Assembly: GCF_003633685.1 (NCBI RefSeq)
Contig: NZ_RBKT01000001.1
Span: 8,432,001 to 8,496,000, forward strand
Length of the DNA: 64,000 nucleotides
Direction of reading: 5' to 3'
Source: Micromonospora pisi
Lineage (GTDB): Bacteria > Actinomycetota > Actinomycetes > Mycobacteriales > Micromonosporaceae
Within the stretch, counting starts at the first letter, position 1. Each line of letters opens with the position of its first letter. The position numbers were made by a program, and so were the translations under genes. Below the pieces are notes generated by a model. It was given only the letters and a program-made list of their open reading frames with translations. It had not been told where the DNA came from and ran no database searches. Below, in pieces: positions 52,469 to 62,014 of this stretch.

Positions 52469-55400
52469 TCAGGCGACTCCGGCCAGACTCGACCGGTCGT
52501 CCGGATCGACCGTGGCGCCGTCGCACGGACAGTTCCAGCGCAGGTGCCACCCGTCGGCTTCGGCGGACTCCCGGGTGCCCAACCGCTGGAAGGTCGACCG
52601 GGCCTCGGCCCATACGGCGTGTGCCGCGACCGGGTCGCCGCGCAGCGCGTGCACCGCGCCGAGGTCCCGGAGCGTACGCGCCTGGCCGAGGTCGTGGTCG
52701 AGTTCGCGCCAGGCGTCGTACGCGAGTCGGAGCGTGTCGTGGGCGGCGTCGAGTTCGCCGACGGCGAGATGCGCCTCGCCGATCGTCCGCTGGACCAGCG
52801 CTGCCCCCAGCCGGTCGTGCAGTCGTTGACACGTCGCGAGTGCGCGTTCGAGTGGCTCGAGGGCCCGGTCGCCCTCGCCGCGCCGCAGCCAGATCTTGGC
52901 CAACGCCTGGGAGGTGTAGCAGGCCAGGTGCTCGTCCTCTCTGCTGACGACCATGTCGTGTGCCCGGGAGCACCACAACTCCGCCGCGTCCAGGTTGCCG
53001 GCCGCCCGGTACACCAGGCCGATGCCCCGGGTCGCGATGGCCTCGCCCCGCCAGTGGCCCAGTGAGCGGTACCGGTCGATCGCCTGTTGCAGGCTGTCGA
53101 TCGACCGGCTGTCGTCGCCCCGTTCCCGGTGGCAGTGCCCCAGACCGTAGAGGGCGTGGGCGGCACCGTCCTCGTCGCCGTGTCGGGCGAGCGCGACGGC
53201 GGCCGCCTCCAGCAGGGGGATCGCCTCACGGTGTCGACCCACCTCGCGCAACACCGAACCCAGCCCGTTACGCGCGGCGGCGGCACCGAGCTGGTGACCG
53301 GCCTCGTCGAAGAGCGCGATGGCGGAGGGGAAGTACCTCTCGGCCTCGGCGAACCGGTCCTCCTTGTACCGCAGCAGGGCGATGCCGCATTCGATGACGG
53401 CCTGCGCCACCCGGTTGCCCGCCTTGCGGGCGGCGCCGAGTGCCGCCGCGTGGGTCCGGTCCCAGCCGACGAAGTCGTTGCGTACCGCGAATGACGCGAA
53501 GACCAGCGCGTCGGCGAGCGCGCAGGCGGCAACGTCCATCCCCAGGTCGGCGGCCCGCTCGACCGCGGCGACCAGGCAGGGACCCTCCGCGTCGAGCCAT
53601 CCGGGCCGCAGGTGGTCGGCGGCGAGGACGTACGACTCCAGGCTGACCGGTATGGGCGGCTGTCGGTACAGCGGCGGTACCGCGTGCGGAAGCCGTTCCC
53701 CGAGCCGCTCGCACAGCTCCGTGGCGGCCCGTAGCATCCGGGCGACGGCCAGGTGCAGGACCTCGTTCGTGTCCTCCCGGATGGCGCGCTCCTGGGCGTA
53801 GAGCCGTACCAGGTCGTGCATGTGGTAGCGGACGACCCCGTAGGCCGGGCCTTGGGCCACCTCGACCAGCCGTGCGTCGGCGAGCTGTTCGAGCAGTTCC
53901 TCGGTCGCGTCCACGGTCTCGCCGGTCAGGGCCGCGGCGAGCCAGTCGGCGAAGCTGGGTGAATCCATGAAACCGAGTAGCCGGAACACCCGTTGCGCGG
54001 CGGGGCTGAGGCCCTGGTAGCCGACGGCGATGCTCGCCCGTACCGCCAGGCCGTCGGTGGAGAGTTCGTCGAGTCGCCCGCGTTCGTCGCGCAGCCGGTC
54101 GGCGAGCCGGGAGATCCGCCGGTGCGGTCGGGCCGCCAGCCGCGCACCGGCGATACGCAGGGCGAGCGGCAGGCCGGCGCACATCTCGACCACCGTCGCG
54201 GCGGCCTCCGGCTCGGCCGCCAACCGCTGCGACCCGATGATCCGACTGAGCAGTGCCAGCGACTGGTCGCCGCGGAACATCCGCATCTCGAGGTGGTGCG
54301 CCCCGGGGATGGTGGTCAGCCGGGCCCGGCTCGATGCGATCAGGGCGCTGCCCCCGGCACCCGGGACGAGCGGAAGGACCTCCTCGGCGCTGACCGCGGA
54401 GTCGAGCACGATCAGGATGCGGCGGCCGCTCAGTGTGGCCCGGTACTGTCCGAGTTTCTCCTCCAGGGTGCGCAACTGCTGGACGTTGGAGACACCGAGG
54501 GCACGCAGCACCTGGTTGAGGGCACCGGCCGGGTCACCGCGCCGGCCTTCGAGCCCGACGAAGATCTGACCGTCCGGGTAGCTGTCGCGCAGCAGGTGGG
54601 CCAGCTGGATGCTCAACGACGTCTTGCCGATGCCGCCGGGCCCGGCCAGGATCAGCGGGGGTCGGGGGGCCGGGGACCGCTCCGCCCCGGCGAGCAGGGC
54701 GAGTGCCTGGGCGATCTCGGTCTCGCATCCGGTGTGGTCTGGTAGCGCGGGCGGAAGCTGGCATCCGGGTCCCCCCGGACCGGGTACGTCGTCGTCGTTC
54801 TCCCACGGGCCGGGCTCGTCAACGGGCGGTGGCACCGGCGCCTGTATCTGTACCGGGGGTGCCATGGGCTCGACGGACGCCACCGGGGGGCGCGGGGGAA
54901 GCTCGTCCCGGAGGATCTGCTGGTGGAGTTTCTGCAGCTCGATCCCGGGGTCCACGCCCAGCTCGTTGGCGAGCAACGTACGGGTACGGGCGTACTGGTC
55001 GAGTGCCTCCGCCCGGCGGCCGTTGAGGTGCAGCGCCCGCATCAGGTGCAGCACGACCGGCTCGGCGAGCGGGTTGCGCTCCAACGCCTGGCCGAGGCGG
55101 TCGGCCACCGGTCCGGGGCGACCCTGCCGCAGTTCGCTGTCGGCCCAGTCGAGCAGCACCCCCAGCAGTTGCTGCCGGAGCCCCTCCCGGACCCGGGCGG
55201 CCCAGTCGCCCGGCAGCCCGTCCAGGGGGTCGCCGCGCCACAGGTCGATGGCCTCGCGCAGCAGCCGGACCCGCTGCGGGTCGTTCGGCTCCAGTTCGTG
55301 CGCCTGCTCGGTGAGGGTGCGCAGCCGATGCAGGTCGAACCGCCCGTCCGGGGTGCCGAGCAGGTAACCGGCTGGCCGTCGGGCCAGGGTGATCGGGGCG

Positions 55401-55642
55401 GCGCCGACGGTGTCCGCCGTGGACAGCAGCCGCCGGATCCGGGTGATGTACGTGTAGAGGACCCCACGGGCGTCCGTCGACGCGGAGGAGTCCCAGACCC
55501 GGTCGATCAGCACCTCGGGTGGTACGCAGCGGCCGGCGTCCACGGCCAGGGCAGCCAGGACCAGTCGTTGTTTCAGCGGGCCGAGTTCGAGTGGTCCTCC
55601 CGTGCCGAGGATCTGTAGTTCGCCGAGTATCCGCAGTTCCAC
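52469..55642 (-). CDS. SARP/AfsR-type regulator: OmpR-like HTH, BTAD, NB-ARC and TPR
   Basis: 1,057 residues from GTG 55642 (VELRILGELQIL), the usual SARP start. Residues ~15-90 are the winged helix (LKQRLVLAALAVDAGRCVPP, GVLYTYITRIRRLL) and ~98-245 the BTAD domain (YARTRTLLANELGVDPG). The NB-ARC ATPase has Walker A GPGGIGKTS (334-342) and a Walker B-like ILIVLDSAV. ~680-1,030 are TPR repeats (AIPLLEAAAVALARHGDEDG, LGHWRGEAIATRGIGLVY). AfsR-like proteins switch on secondary metabolism or development. No biosynthetic cluster is adjacent; the divergent neighbour is a secreted FG-GAP protein. Confidence 0.92.
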   Translation of the reverse strand: MELRILGELQILGTGGPLELGPLKQRLVLAALAVDAGRCVPPEVLIDRVWDSSASTDARGVLYTYITRIRRLLSTADTVGAAPITLARRPAGYLLGTPDGRFDLHRLRTLTEQAHELEPNDPQRVRLLREAIDLWRGDPLDGLPGDWAARVREGLRQQLLGVLLDWADSELRQGRPGPVADRLGQALERNPLAEPVVLHLMRALHLNGRRAEALDQYARTRTLLANELGVDPGIELQKLHQQILRDELPPRPPVASVEPMAPPVQIQAPVPPPVDEPGPWENDDDVPGPGGPGCQLPPALPDHTGCETEIAQALALLAGAERSPAPRPPLILAGPGGIGKTSLSIQLAHLLRDSYPDGQIFVGLEGRRGDPAGALNQVLRALGVSNVQQLRTLEEKLGQYRATLSGRRILIVLDSAVSAEEVLPLVPGAGGSALIASSRARLTTIPGAHHLEMRMFRGDQSLALLSRIIGSQRLAAEPEAAATVVEMCAGLPLALRIAGARLAARPHRRISRLADRLRDERGRLDELSTDGLAVRASIAVGYQGLSPAAQRVFRLLGFMDSPSFADWLAAALTGETVDATEELLEQLADARLVEVAQGPAYGVVRYHMHDLVRLYAQERAIREDTNEVLHLAVARMLRAATELCERLGERLPHAVPPLYRQPPIPVSLESYVLAADHLRPGWLDAEGPCLVAAVERAADLGMDVAACALADALVFASFAVRNDFVGWDRTHAAALGAARKAGNRVAQAVIECGIALLRYKEDRFAEAERYFPSAIALFDEAGHQLGAAAARNGLGSVLREVGRHREAIPLLEAAAVALARHGDEDGAAHALYGLGHCHRERGDDSRSIDSLQQAIDRYRSLGHWRGEAIATRGIGLVYRAAGNLDAAELWCSRAHDMVVSREDEHLACYTSQALAKIWLRRGEGDRALEPLERALATCQRLHDRLGAALVQRTIGEAHLAVGELDAAHDTLRLAYDAWRELDHDLGQARTLRDLGAVHALRGDPVAAHAVWAEARSTFQRLGTRESAEADGWHLRWNCPCDGATVDPDDRSSLAGVA

Positions 55643-55717
55643 GGCACCGCCCCCGCGCCCGTAGGAACACCGTTCCACCGGCTTCGAGCTGCGCCGATCG
55701 AAGGTGTCAAGGATTCG

Positions 55718-55727
55718 TTCAGTTTCG
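55718..55727. promoter_or_regulatory. Shared decamer in the SARP promoter region
   Basis: TTCAGTTTCG overlaps two TTCGTT heptamer-like repeats 10 bases apart, close to the ~11-base periodicity of SARP-binding direct repeats. It lies 76 bases upstream of the SARP start. Confidence 0.4.
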
Positions 55728-55769
55728 TTACCGGCCCGGCTGCGAATGTTTTGCCACGCACCGCTCCGG

Positions 55770-55812
55770 TGTCACGGCCGAGCCGAATGTCACGGCCGAG
55801 CCAGGCGTCACC
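55770..55812. repeat. Three direct repeats, 18-bp period
   Basis: TGTCACG at 55770 and 55788 and CGTCACC at 55806, exactly 18 bases apart. The first two units share TGTCACGGCCGAGCC. A phased direct repeat of this kind in a SARP promoter region is a plausible operator. Confidence 0.5.
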
Positions 55813-56041
55813 TGCCACCGGAGACCCTCACCCGACCTCTCCATCGAAAGGGGCCACAAGCCACAACTTCATGGGACGTCCGATCGGGAGCCGCAACGTC
55901 TGCCGCGGCTCTCCCGATGGCGTACGTCCGCGATGACTTTAGCCGCCGTGTCGATGGCAGCCAATGCGGCTGTCGTGATGCCGGCACTGGACGAAAAGCC
56001 CGATTCGATCTGCACGCATCAAACGAGCAAAGGGAGTAGCT

Positions 56042-57625
56042 GTGAACCATTTCGTCCGACGAGGAGTGATCCGCGCTATGAGCAGGGTCGTTGCGGGTGC
56101 CGCGCTCAGCCTGCTGACCATCGGCGCTGGGGCGCTGGTCACCACCGCCCCGGCCGAGGCGTCGACCCTCAATGGTCCGATCGGCCGCGACGAGATCCTC
56201 GACCGGGCCCAGAACTGGGTCGACCGCGACATCACGTACACCCAGACCGGCACCTGGGCCAGCGACGCCGAGGGTTCCCACACCTACCGGCGTGACTGCT
56301 CCGGCCTGGTGTCGATGGCCTGGCACCTCTCCCGCAGCTACGTCACGGGGGACTTCCAGGGCAGCAACCCGATGTGGACCACCCTCGGCAGCCTGCACGA
56401 CTTCCAGCCCGGAGACGCCATGGTCCGCAGCGGACACATGGAGCTGTTCTCACACTGGAAGAACCGCAACGACCACTCCGAGGGCGCCTACGTCTACTCC
56501 TTCAACAGCGACGGCCAGACGGTCCAGAACCCGTACGCCGACAACAACGCCGGGGCGCTCGGGTTCAACGGGTGGAGCGACCTGTCGACGTACAAGCCGA
56601 TCCGGCGTACCGGCCTCGACAACTCGGCCAGCGCCAGCGCCAAGGGACCGGCGCTGGCGCACGACGACGGTGGCGGCGCGATGACCATCCACCGGTGGAC
56701 GTCGACCGGTTCGTCGTTCAGCCGGACCAGCGACTACACCTCCTCGGGGTCGTTCAACCTGAGCAACGTGGGGGACCGGGTCGCCTCCGGTGACGTGACC
56801 GGTGACGGGGTGGACGACATCGTGATGGCGTACCAGATCAGCGACGGTACCTTCGGGTTCTACGTGTACAAGAGCGGCATCACCTCGCTCGGCAGGTGGT
56901 ACACCTCAGGGCCGTTCCACCTCGACCCGGTCGGCGGGCGTCTGGTGGTGGGTGACTTCACCGGCGACGGCAAGGCCGAGCCGGCCCTGGTACGCGACGA
57001 CGGTGACGGCACCATGACCATCTACCGGTGGACGTCGACCGGTTCGTCGTTCAGCCGGGCCACCGACTACTCGTCGACGGGGTCGTTCAACCTGAGCAAC
57101 GTGGGGGACCGGGTCGCCTCCGGTGACGTGACCGGTGACGGGGTGGACGACATCGTGATGGCGTACCAGCTCGCTGACGGAACCTTCGGCTACTACGTCT
57201 ACAAGAGCGGACTCAGCTCGCTCGGCCAGTGGTACACCTCCGGCCAGTACAACCTCGGTCCGGTCGGCGGGCGTCTGGTGGTGGGAGACTTCACCGGCGA
57301 CCGCAAGGCCGAGCCGGCCCTGGTGCACGACGACGGCGACGGTGCCATGACCATCCACCGGTGGACGTCGAACGGCTCGTCGTTCAGCCGTACCACCGAC
57401 TTCACCGCACCCTCGTTCACCGTCAGTCAGGTGGGCAACCGGGTCGCCTCGGGTGACGTGACCGGTGACGGGGTGGACGACATCGTGATGGCGTACCAGC
57501 TCGCTGACGGAACCTTCGGCTACTACGTGTTCAAGAACGGCGTCAGCTCGCTCGGCCGCTGGTACACCTCCGGCCAGTACAACCTCGGCCCGGTCGACGG
57601 GCGCCTCGTCCTCGGCAACTGGTGA
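56042..57625 (+). CDS. Secreted NlpC/P60-like hydrolase with FG-GAP/VCBS repeats
   Basis: 527 residues from GTG 56042 with AAGGGAG 5 bases upstream. A Sec signal ends near residue 40 (APAEAS). The N-terminal domain (45-200) has RRDCSGLVSMAWHLS (Cys86) and AMVRSGHMELF (His132), the catalytic pair of NlpC/P60-CHAP-like amidases. About 200-527 are FG-GAP-like repeats (GDVTGDGVDDIVMAYQ, GDFTGDGKAEPALV) with DxDxDG calcium loops, predicted to form part of a beta-propeller. The repeats are almost identical at DNA level (periods 333 and 330 bases). It probably acts on the cell wall or extracellular polymers. Confidence 0.85.
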   Translation: MNHFVRRGVIRAMSRVVAGAALSLLTIGAGALVTTAPAEASTLNGPIGRDEILDRAQNWVDRDITYTQTGTWASDAEGSHTYRRDCSGLVSMAWHLSRSYVTGDFQGSNPMWTTLGSLHDFQPGDAMVRSGHMELFSHWKNRNDHSEGAYVYSFNSDGQTVQNPYADNNAGALGFNGWSDLSTYKPIRRTGLDNSASASAKGPALAHDDGGGAMTIHRWTSTGSSFSRTSDYTSSGSFNLSNVGDRVASGDVTGDGVDDIVMAYQISDGTFGFYVYKSGITSLGRWYTSGPFHLDPVGGRLVVGDFTGDGKAEPALVRDDGDGTMTIYRWTSTGSSFSRATDYSSTGSFNLSNVGDRVASGDVTGDGVDDIVMAYQLADGTFGYYVYKSGLSSLGQWYTSGQYNLGPVGGRLVVGDFTGDRKAEPALVHDDGDGAMTIHRWTSNGSSFSRTTDFTAPSFTVSQVGNRVASGDVTGDGVDDIVMAYQLADGTFGYYVFKNGVSSLGRWYTSGQYNLGPVDGRLVLGNW

Positions 57626-57642
57626 CCACGACCACGCGACCC

Positions 57643-57684
57643 GCACCCACCCCGGGCGACCACACCGGTCCCCGGGGTGGGTGC
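57643..57684 (+). terminator. Terminator after the FG-GAP protein
   Basis: A perfect 14-bp stem (GCACCCACCCCGGG with CCCGGGGTGGGTGC) around a 14-base loop, 18 bases after the stop. Confidence 0.7.
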
Positions 57685-57817
57685 CGTGTTGCCCGTCGTC
57701 GTGCGGTGCGGTGCGGTGGATCCAACAGCCGGCCCGGACCGGGCCGGTGTGTGAATCTCCGACGGCTCTGCCCCATGCTGGAGGAGTCAACGTCGGACGA
57801 TCCCGCCGGAGGTTCAT

Positions 57818-59221
57818 GTGCCACGGTCCGATGCGAAGGTCTTCGCCAGCATCAGTGCCGATGGTGACCCGACGGCTCCGTCAGTCATTCTCGGACGGGC
57901 CGTTGTGCTCGGCGGTAGCGTCGGGGGCCTGCTGGCTGCCCGGGTGCTCGCCGACTACGCCGAACGTGTCGTGATCATCGACCGGGACGAGTTGACCGCT
58001 GCCGGCGCCGCGCGGGTGGGCGTACCGCAGGGGTCTCAGATACACGCCCTGTTGCCGGCGGGTCGGGCCCAGCTGGAACGGTGGTTTCCGGGATTCTCCC
58101 AACAGGCCGTGGCCCGTGGTGTGTACGTCGCGTCCGCCGATGTACGCCGCACCTACCTCGACGGTCGGCTCAAGGTGCGGGGTTCGGATGTCGCCGTACT
58201 CTCCGCGAGCCGACCGTTCCTGGAGAGCCTCATCCGCGGACGTACGCTCGAGTTGCCGAACGTGGAGGTGGTCAGGGGGCGGGTCACCGGCCTCGACCTC
58301 AGCGCCACAGCGGTCACCGCGGTGCGCTACGAGTCCATGGACGGTCCCGGTGTCGAGGCCGCCGACCTTGTCGTCGACGCGACGGGACGATCCAGCAGGC
58401 TTGGTGACTGGCTAGCGCGGGGTGGTTGGGAGCGGTTGCCACTGACCCGGATGACCATCAACATCAACTATGCGACGGCGACGTTCCGGCGTGCCGAGAG
58501 CGAGCCGGCGCTCGGCACCGTACTGGCCATCTGCAGCCCCGGGGCTTCCGGGGACATAGCCGGTGCGATGTTCACCGCGATCGAGGGCGACCGGTGGATG
58601 GTCATGATGGGCGGCTACGGCGACAGCCAGCCGGGCCGTACCGCCGAGGATCTCGTGCGGCGATTGCGCGAGGACTTCCCGCCGGAGTTCCGTGGGGTGG
58701 TCGAGAGCGAGATGCTCGGTGAGGTCGAGACCTACCGCCAGGCCGACAGTCGGCGACGGGACTTCCACGCGCTGGAACGGTTCCCGGCCCGCCTGGTCAG
58801 CGTCGGCGACGCGGTCTCGTCGTTCAACCCGATCTACGGCCAGGGGATGACGTCGGCGGCGCTGCACGCGTCGTGTCTGGCCAGGTATCTGAGTGCTGAG
58901 CCGGACCTCTCCGTCGCGGCCAGGGAGTTCTTCGCGCTGCAACGGGTCGTCGTGGACGCAGCCTGGGGCATCTCGACCTCCGCCGACCTGTCCCGGCCGT
59001 CCGTGTCCGGCCCCTATCCCCGTGGCTACCGGATATCCAGTTGGGTCGGCAACCAGATCCAGGAGGCGTCGGTGACCGATCCGACGGTCGCCCGACGGTT
59101 CGACGCCGTGACCCAGATGGATCGTCACCCGAGCTATCTGGCGACCCCGGGTACGGTGTTGCGCGCGATCCGCGCCAACTGGCGGGCACGGCGGCGCGCC
59201 GGGCATCCCCACACACCCTGA
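57818..59221 (+). CDS. FAD-dependent monooxygenase/oxidoreductase
   Basis: 467 residues from GTG 57818 with GGAGG 5 bases upstream. The dinucleotide-binding fold is AVVLGGSVGGLLAARVLAD (GGSVGG, residues 32-37) ending in VVIIDRDEL. LVVDATGRSSRLGDWL is the DG/ATG motif. The second FAD motif VSVGDAVSSFNPIYGQGMTSAALHA is in the C-terminal third. This is the PHBH/geranylgeranyl-reductase-like class common in actinobacterial secondary metabolism. The substrate is unknown. It is monocistronic after a terminator. Confidence 0.9.
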   Translation: MPRSDAKVFASISADGDPTAPSVILGRAVVLGGSVGGLLAARVLADYAERVVIIDRDELTAAGAARVGVPQGSQIHALLPAGRAQLERWFPGFSQQAVARGVYVASADVRRTYLDGRLKVRGSDVAVLSASRPFLESLIRGRTLELPNVEVVRGRVTGLDLSATAVTAVRYESMDGPGVEAADLVVDATGRSSRLGDWLARGGWERLPLTRMTININYATATFRRAESEPALGTVLAICSPGASGDIAGAMFTAIEGDRWMVMMGGYGDSQPGRTAEDLVRRLREDFPPEFRGVVESEMLGEVETYRQADSRRRDFHALERFPARLVSVGDAVSSFNPIYGQGMTSAALHASCLARYLSAEPDLSVAAREFFALQRVVVDAAWGISTSADLSRPSVSGPYPRGYRISSWVGNQIQEASVTDPTVARRFDAVTQMDRHPSYLATPGTVLRAIRANWRARRRAGHPHTP

Positions 59222-59857
59222 CGTGCGCGGTCAACCCGCCCGGCTGATCTTGACGGCGCCCCGAGCGCCCCATGCGCGGCTCGCGATCGGCTGGCGGGCC
59301 TGGGAACCGGGATACGCCGAGTTCCTCGCCGACGAGCAGGAGCCGGTCGGGATCGGCTTCACCCGCTTCCAGGCCCAGATCCACGCCTGGCGACACCAGG
59401 CCACCCACCGTGGCGACCTCCTGCCGGAGCAAGAAGCTACGTGCCTGGTGTTCTGAAGGAATCCGTGATCTGCCAATTGATCATCCTCTACCGATCCGGG
59501 TCCCGTGGTGCTCCGTGGCACGTCGACCTCCAGCGGACGATCAATCCGGGTTCAAAACGCCACCCTGCAACGTGGAGGCGATGATCGATGGCCCGCGATC
59601 AGCCAGACCGTCCGTCGCCTCATCCGGGCAGGGTCTCGTTCGCCGGCAGTAACGCCGCACCTCCAACTCAGCAGACTGACGCCAAACCCATACACCCTCT
59701 CGTGGTCATTCCGCGCCGATCGGGCTCGGTACCAGCGCTTTTCCTGGGTGACCGAATGATCGCCGGGAGCCTGTTTGTCGACGGCCGGCTCGCTGTTGTG
59801 AAGGATCAATATAATGCGGGGCGCGTCATCCTAATTGCGATCTTGAGGTGATCACGC
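59222..59857. other. Region with at most one tiny frame
   Basis: About 640 bases. A 77-codon plus frame at 59223-59456 (LAIGWRAWEPGYAEFLADEQ, FTRFQAQIHAWRHQATHRG) has protein-like character and could be a gene end or small gene, but there is no ribosome site or family. The rest, including AT-richer sequence at 59,780-59,850, appears to be promoter DNA for the next gene. Confidence 0.4.
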
Positions 59858-60964
59858 GTGCCATCCTCTGTGCCTGAGCCCTCGCCAGGTCGACGTACGC
59901 CGCAGAGTCGGGCTGCACAGGTCAGGCCAAGGAAGCGTGAGTCGGAGGACCGAGAACAGGAGTCGCGGCCATCGGATCGTCGACGTTCCGGGGCACGAGA
60001 ACCAGGTTCCGCTGCAGGGCCGACAAAATCCTCTGACGAGTCTCGCCCGCCCGCCGCCAAGGACGGCGACTCTGTGTCGGATGAGCAGCAGGATGGGGCG
60101 CAGCCCCGTTCCTCACGACGGACCCTTTTCCTGAGCATGGGGGCCGCGGTGGCGAGTGGACTGATCGGCGCGGTGATCGCCGAGGGAGTCGGTCGGTTCA
60201 CCTCTCCGGGGCAGGCGGTGCGCGACGATCTCGCGGTCGATCAGGCAAAGCGGGAGCTGGCTCGGCAAAAGGCCCCGATTTCCGCCAACGCCTACTACTA
60301 CGACCGTTCGGACGATGCCAGGCTGTGGCTGTTTCCGCAGCCACTTGGCGCCGACCAACGTGGACGGCTGCTGACTCCCGGGCTCGGCAGCTACCGCTTT
60401 CCGGACGAGATGCTGCAGACCGGGAATGGCATCTTCGCCGTACTCGGGACCTCGCCTGAACACCCGAACCGGCTGTTCACCCGGATCCGGCTGTCCCTGG
60501 TCGGCCAGGGGGCCGAGCCCGTGTTCGTCACCCAGATCCGGGCCAGGGTGACACGTCGTGACCAGCCGCCCGCCGGTGCGTGCCTATTTCGGGGCTCGCA
60601 AGGGGAAGGGGAACCCCTGGAGATCGGCTTCGACCTGGACGAGCCCGACAGCGTCGCCCGGATCCGTGAGCCCGGCGACGCCAACCTCGGTGTGGCGTAC
60701 ATGGACCGACATTCGGTCACTCTGTCACCCGGCGAGCCGCTCAGCATCGACGTGCAGGCCCAGACGGAACGGTCGTACTGCGAGTGGGTGGTCGACCTGG
60801 ACCTGGCCCTCGGCAGCGAGAAACGGGTCATCACGGTCGACGACAACGGCCGGCCGTTCCGCAGCACCAACCTGGCGGCCCACTACCAGGAGCGGTACTA
60901 CACGCATGTCACCGACGGTTGGACCCCGGACGGCGCGGGTCCGTTCGCCGGGCGGATCGACTGA
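59858..60964 (+). CDS. Membrane-anchored protein of unknown function (pair member 1)
   Basis: 368 residues from GTG 59858 with GAGGTGA 8 bases upstream. The first ~85 residues are a charged, disordered cytoplasmic tail. SSRRTLFLSMGAAVASGLIG (86-105) begins a single membrane helix with a twin-Arg-like start. The rest is an extracellular beta-rich domain: LWLFPQPLGADQRGRLL, RIRLSLVGQGAEPVFVTQ, VTLSPGEPLSIDVQAQTER, YCEWVVDLDLALGSEKR. No family is recognised. The stop is 2 bases before the next ATG, and both proteins share a one-helix-plus-beta-domain layout, so they likely work together. Confidence 0.8.
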   Translation: MPSSVPEPSPGRRTPQSRAAQVRPRKRESEDREQESRPSDRRRSGAREPGSAAGPTKSSDESRPPAAKDGDSVSDEQQDGAQPRSSRRTLFLSMGAAVASGLIGAVIAEGVGRFTSPGQAVRDDLAVDQAKRELARQKAPISANAYYYDRSDDARLWLFPQPLGADQRGRLLTPGLGSYRFPDEMLQTGNGIFAVLGTSPEHPNRLFTRIRLSLVGQGAEPVFVTQIRARVTRRDQPPAGACLFRGSQGEGEPLEIGFDLDEPDSVARIREPGDANLGVAYMDRHSVTLSPGEPLSIDVQAQTERSYCEWVVDLDLALGSEKRVITVDDNGRPFRSTNLAAHYQERYYTHVTDGWTPDGAGPFAGRID

Positions 60965-60966
60965 TC

Positions 60967-61836
60967 ATGAGCCGCCGCCTACGCCGAATCCTCGTTGTCT
61001 GGGTGCTGCCCGCGGTGCTGGTCTTCACCGCCGTGTACACGCTGCGAACAAACGGCGATCACCTACGGGGTTCTCCGCCCTCTGTCAACGGAAACTCTCC
61101 CTCCACCAATGCCCCTGCATCCGGCGATGCCGCACCGATCGCTCCTGGCCGCCCGCTGGACCTGACCGCTCCGATCAGCGGGTACGAGGGTGCCGAACCG
61201 ACCTTGCTCGTCACCGAGGAAGCGGCGAGAACGATCCCGCCGGAGTACGTACGGGACTGCGCCCAGTTTATGGAATGGGCACAGCAGCAGGGCGGCATGC
61301 CGGTCAACATCAACCCGGTGCACCTGTTGTCGCTGACCGCGCGCGACCGGGTGGACGTGGAGGTGGTGCAGGTCGAGGCGGAATACGTCAGAGACGTCGA
61401 GCCTCCCGAGGAGGAACACACCTGGGTGGAGTTGAGCTGCCGTGACGCGGAACCGAGGGAATCTACCTCTCCCACCGACGCACCGGCTCCGGGCGGAGCC
61501 GACCAGGGGTCGTACCCCCTCAACGCCGGGCAGACCCTCGAACATCTGGTGAATGTTGACGAGGTGCAGCCGCCCGACTCGGGCAGGCTGGGCTGGCACG
61601 ACCCGTTCGAGTACTACCTGGAGGTGGAGTTGCTTGTCGACGGCGTGCCGCAGGTGCATCGACTGGCGAATGGCAGCACCAACTTCCGATGCTGCGGACG
61701 CACGACGTTCATGGGATACCAGTCTGCCGGTTACGAGTGGACGTTGACCCCGACCCGCACGCTGCGGTACTGCGCCGAACTGCGCTACTCCGAACAGCCC
61801 CCACCCCGCACCTGCACGCCGTGGCCACCCGACTGA
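60967..61836 (+). CDS. Membrane-anchored protein of unknown function (pair member 2)
   Basis: 289 residues from ATG 60967. An N-terminal helix (ILVVWVLPAVLVFTAVYTL, residues ~8-26) leads to a Ser/Pro-rich linker and an extracellular domain. That domain has six Cys residues, including VRDCAQFMEWAQQQGG, VELSCRDAEPRES, NFRCCGRTTFMG, LRYCAELRYSEQ. Disulfides are likely. No catalytic motif or family is seen. It is immediately downstream of pair member 1 and probably translated from the same message. Confidence 0.8.
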   Translation: MSRRLRRILVVWVLPAVLVFTAVYTLRTNGDHLRGSPPSVNGNSPSTNAPASGDAAPIAPGRPLDLTAPISGYEGAEPTLLVTEEAARTIPPEYVRDCAQFMEWAQQQGGMPVNINPVHLLSLTARDRVDVEVVQVEAEYVRDVEPPEEEHTWVELSCRDAEPRESTSPTDAPAPGGADQGSYPLNAGQTLEHLVNVDEVQPPDSGRLGWHDPFEYYLEVELLVDGVPQVHRLANGSTNFRCCGRTTFMGYQSAGYEWTLTPTRTLRYCAELRYSEQPPPRTCTPWPPD

Positions 61837-62014
61837 CTGCGATCATCCGGGCGACCCGGACACGGACCGCCCGGCTCGGCGCCGCATCGAACTCCTCGCA
61901 CGCGGCGCGGTCGTCCAGTCCGGGAGCCGGCCGGCCAGGGCCGACCGAACCGCGCTGGTCGAATCAGGGAGGTGGCTCGCCGGTCATCCCGCCTTCACCG
62001 GCACGGCCACGCGG

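Larger units (their letters stand above)
55643..56041. other. Divergent promoter region of the SARP and FG-GAP genes
   Basis: About 400 bases with no gene. It holds the decamer TTCAGTTTCG (55718-55727), inside a direct repeat TTCGTTC/TTCGTTA spaced 10 bases (55714-55730), and an 18-bp tandem repeat at 55770-55812. Confidence 0.5.

Noticed and set aside
52469-59221. A biosynthetic gene cluster controlled by the SARP
   Set aside because: Only a flavoprotein monooxygenase is nearby and no PKS, NRPS, terpene or RiPP core enzyme is present.
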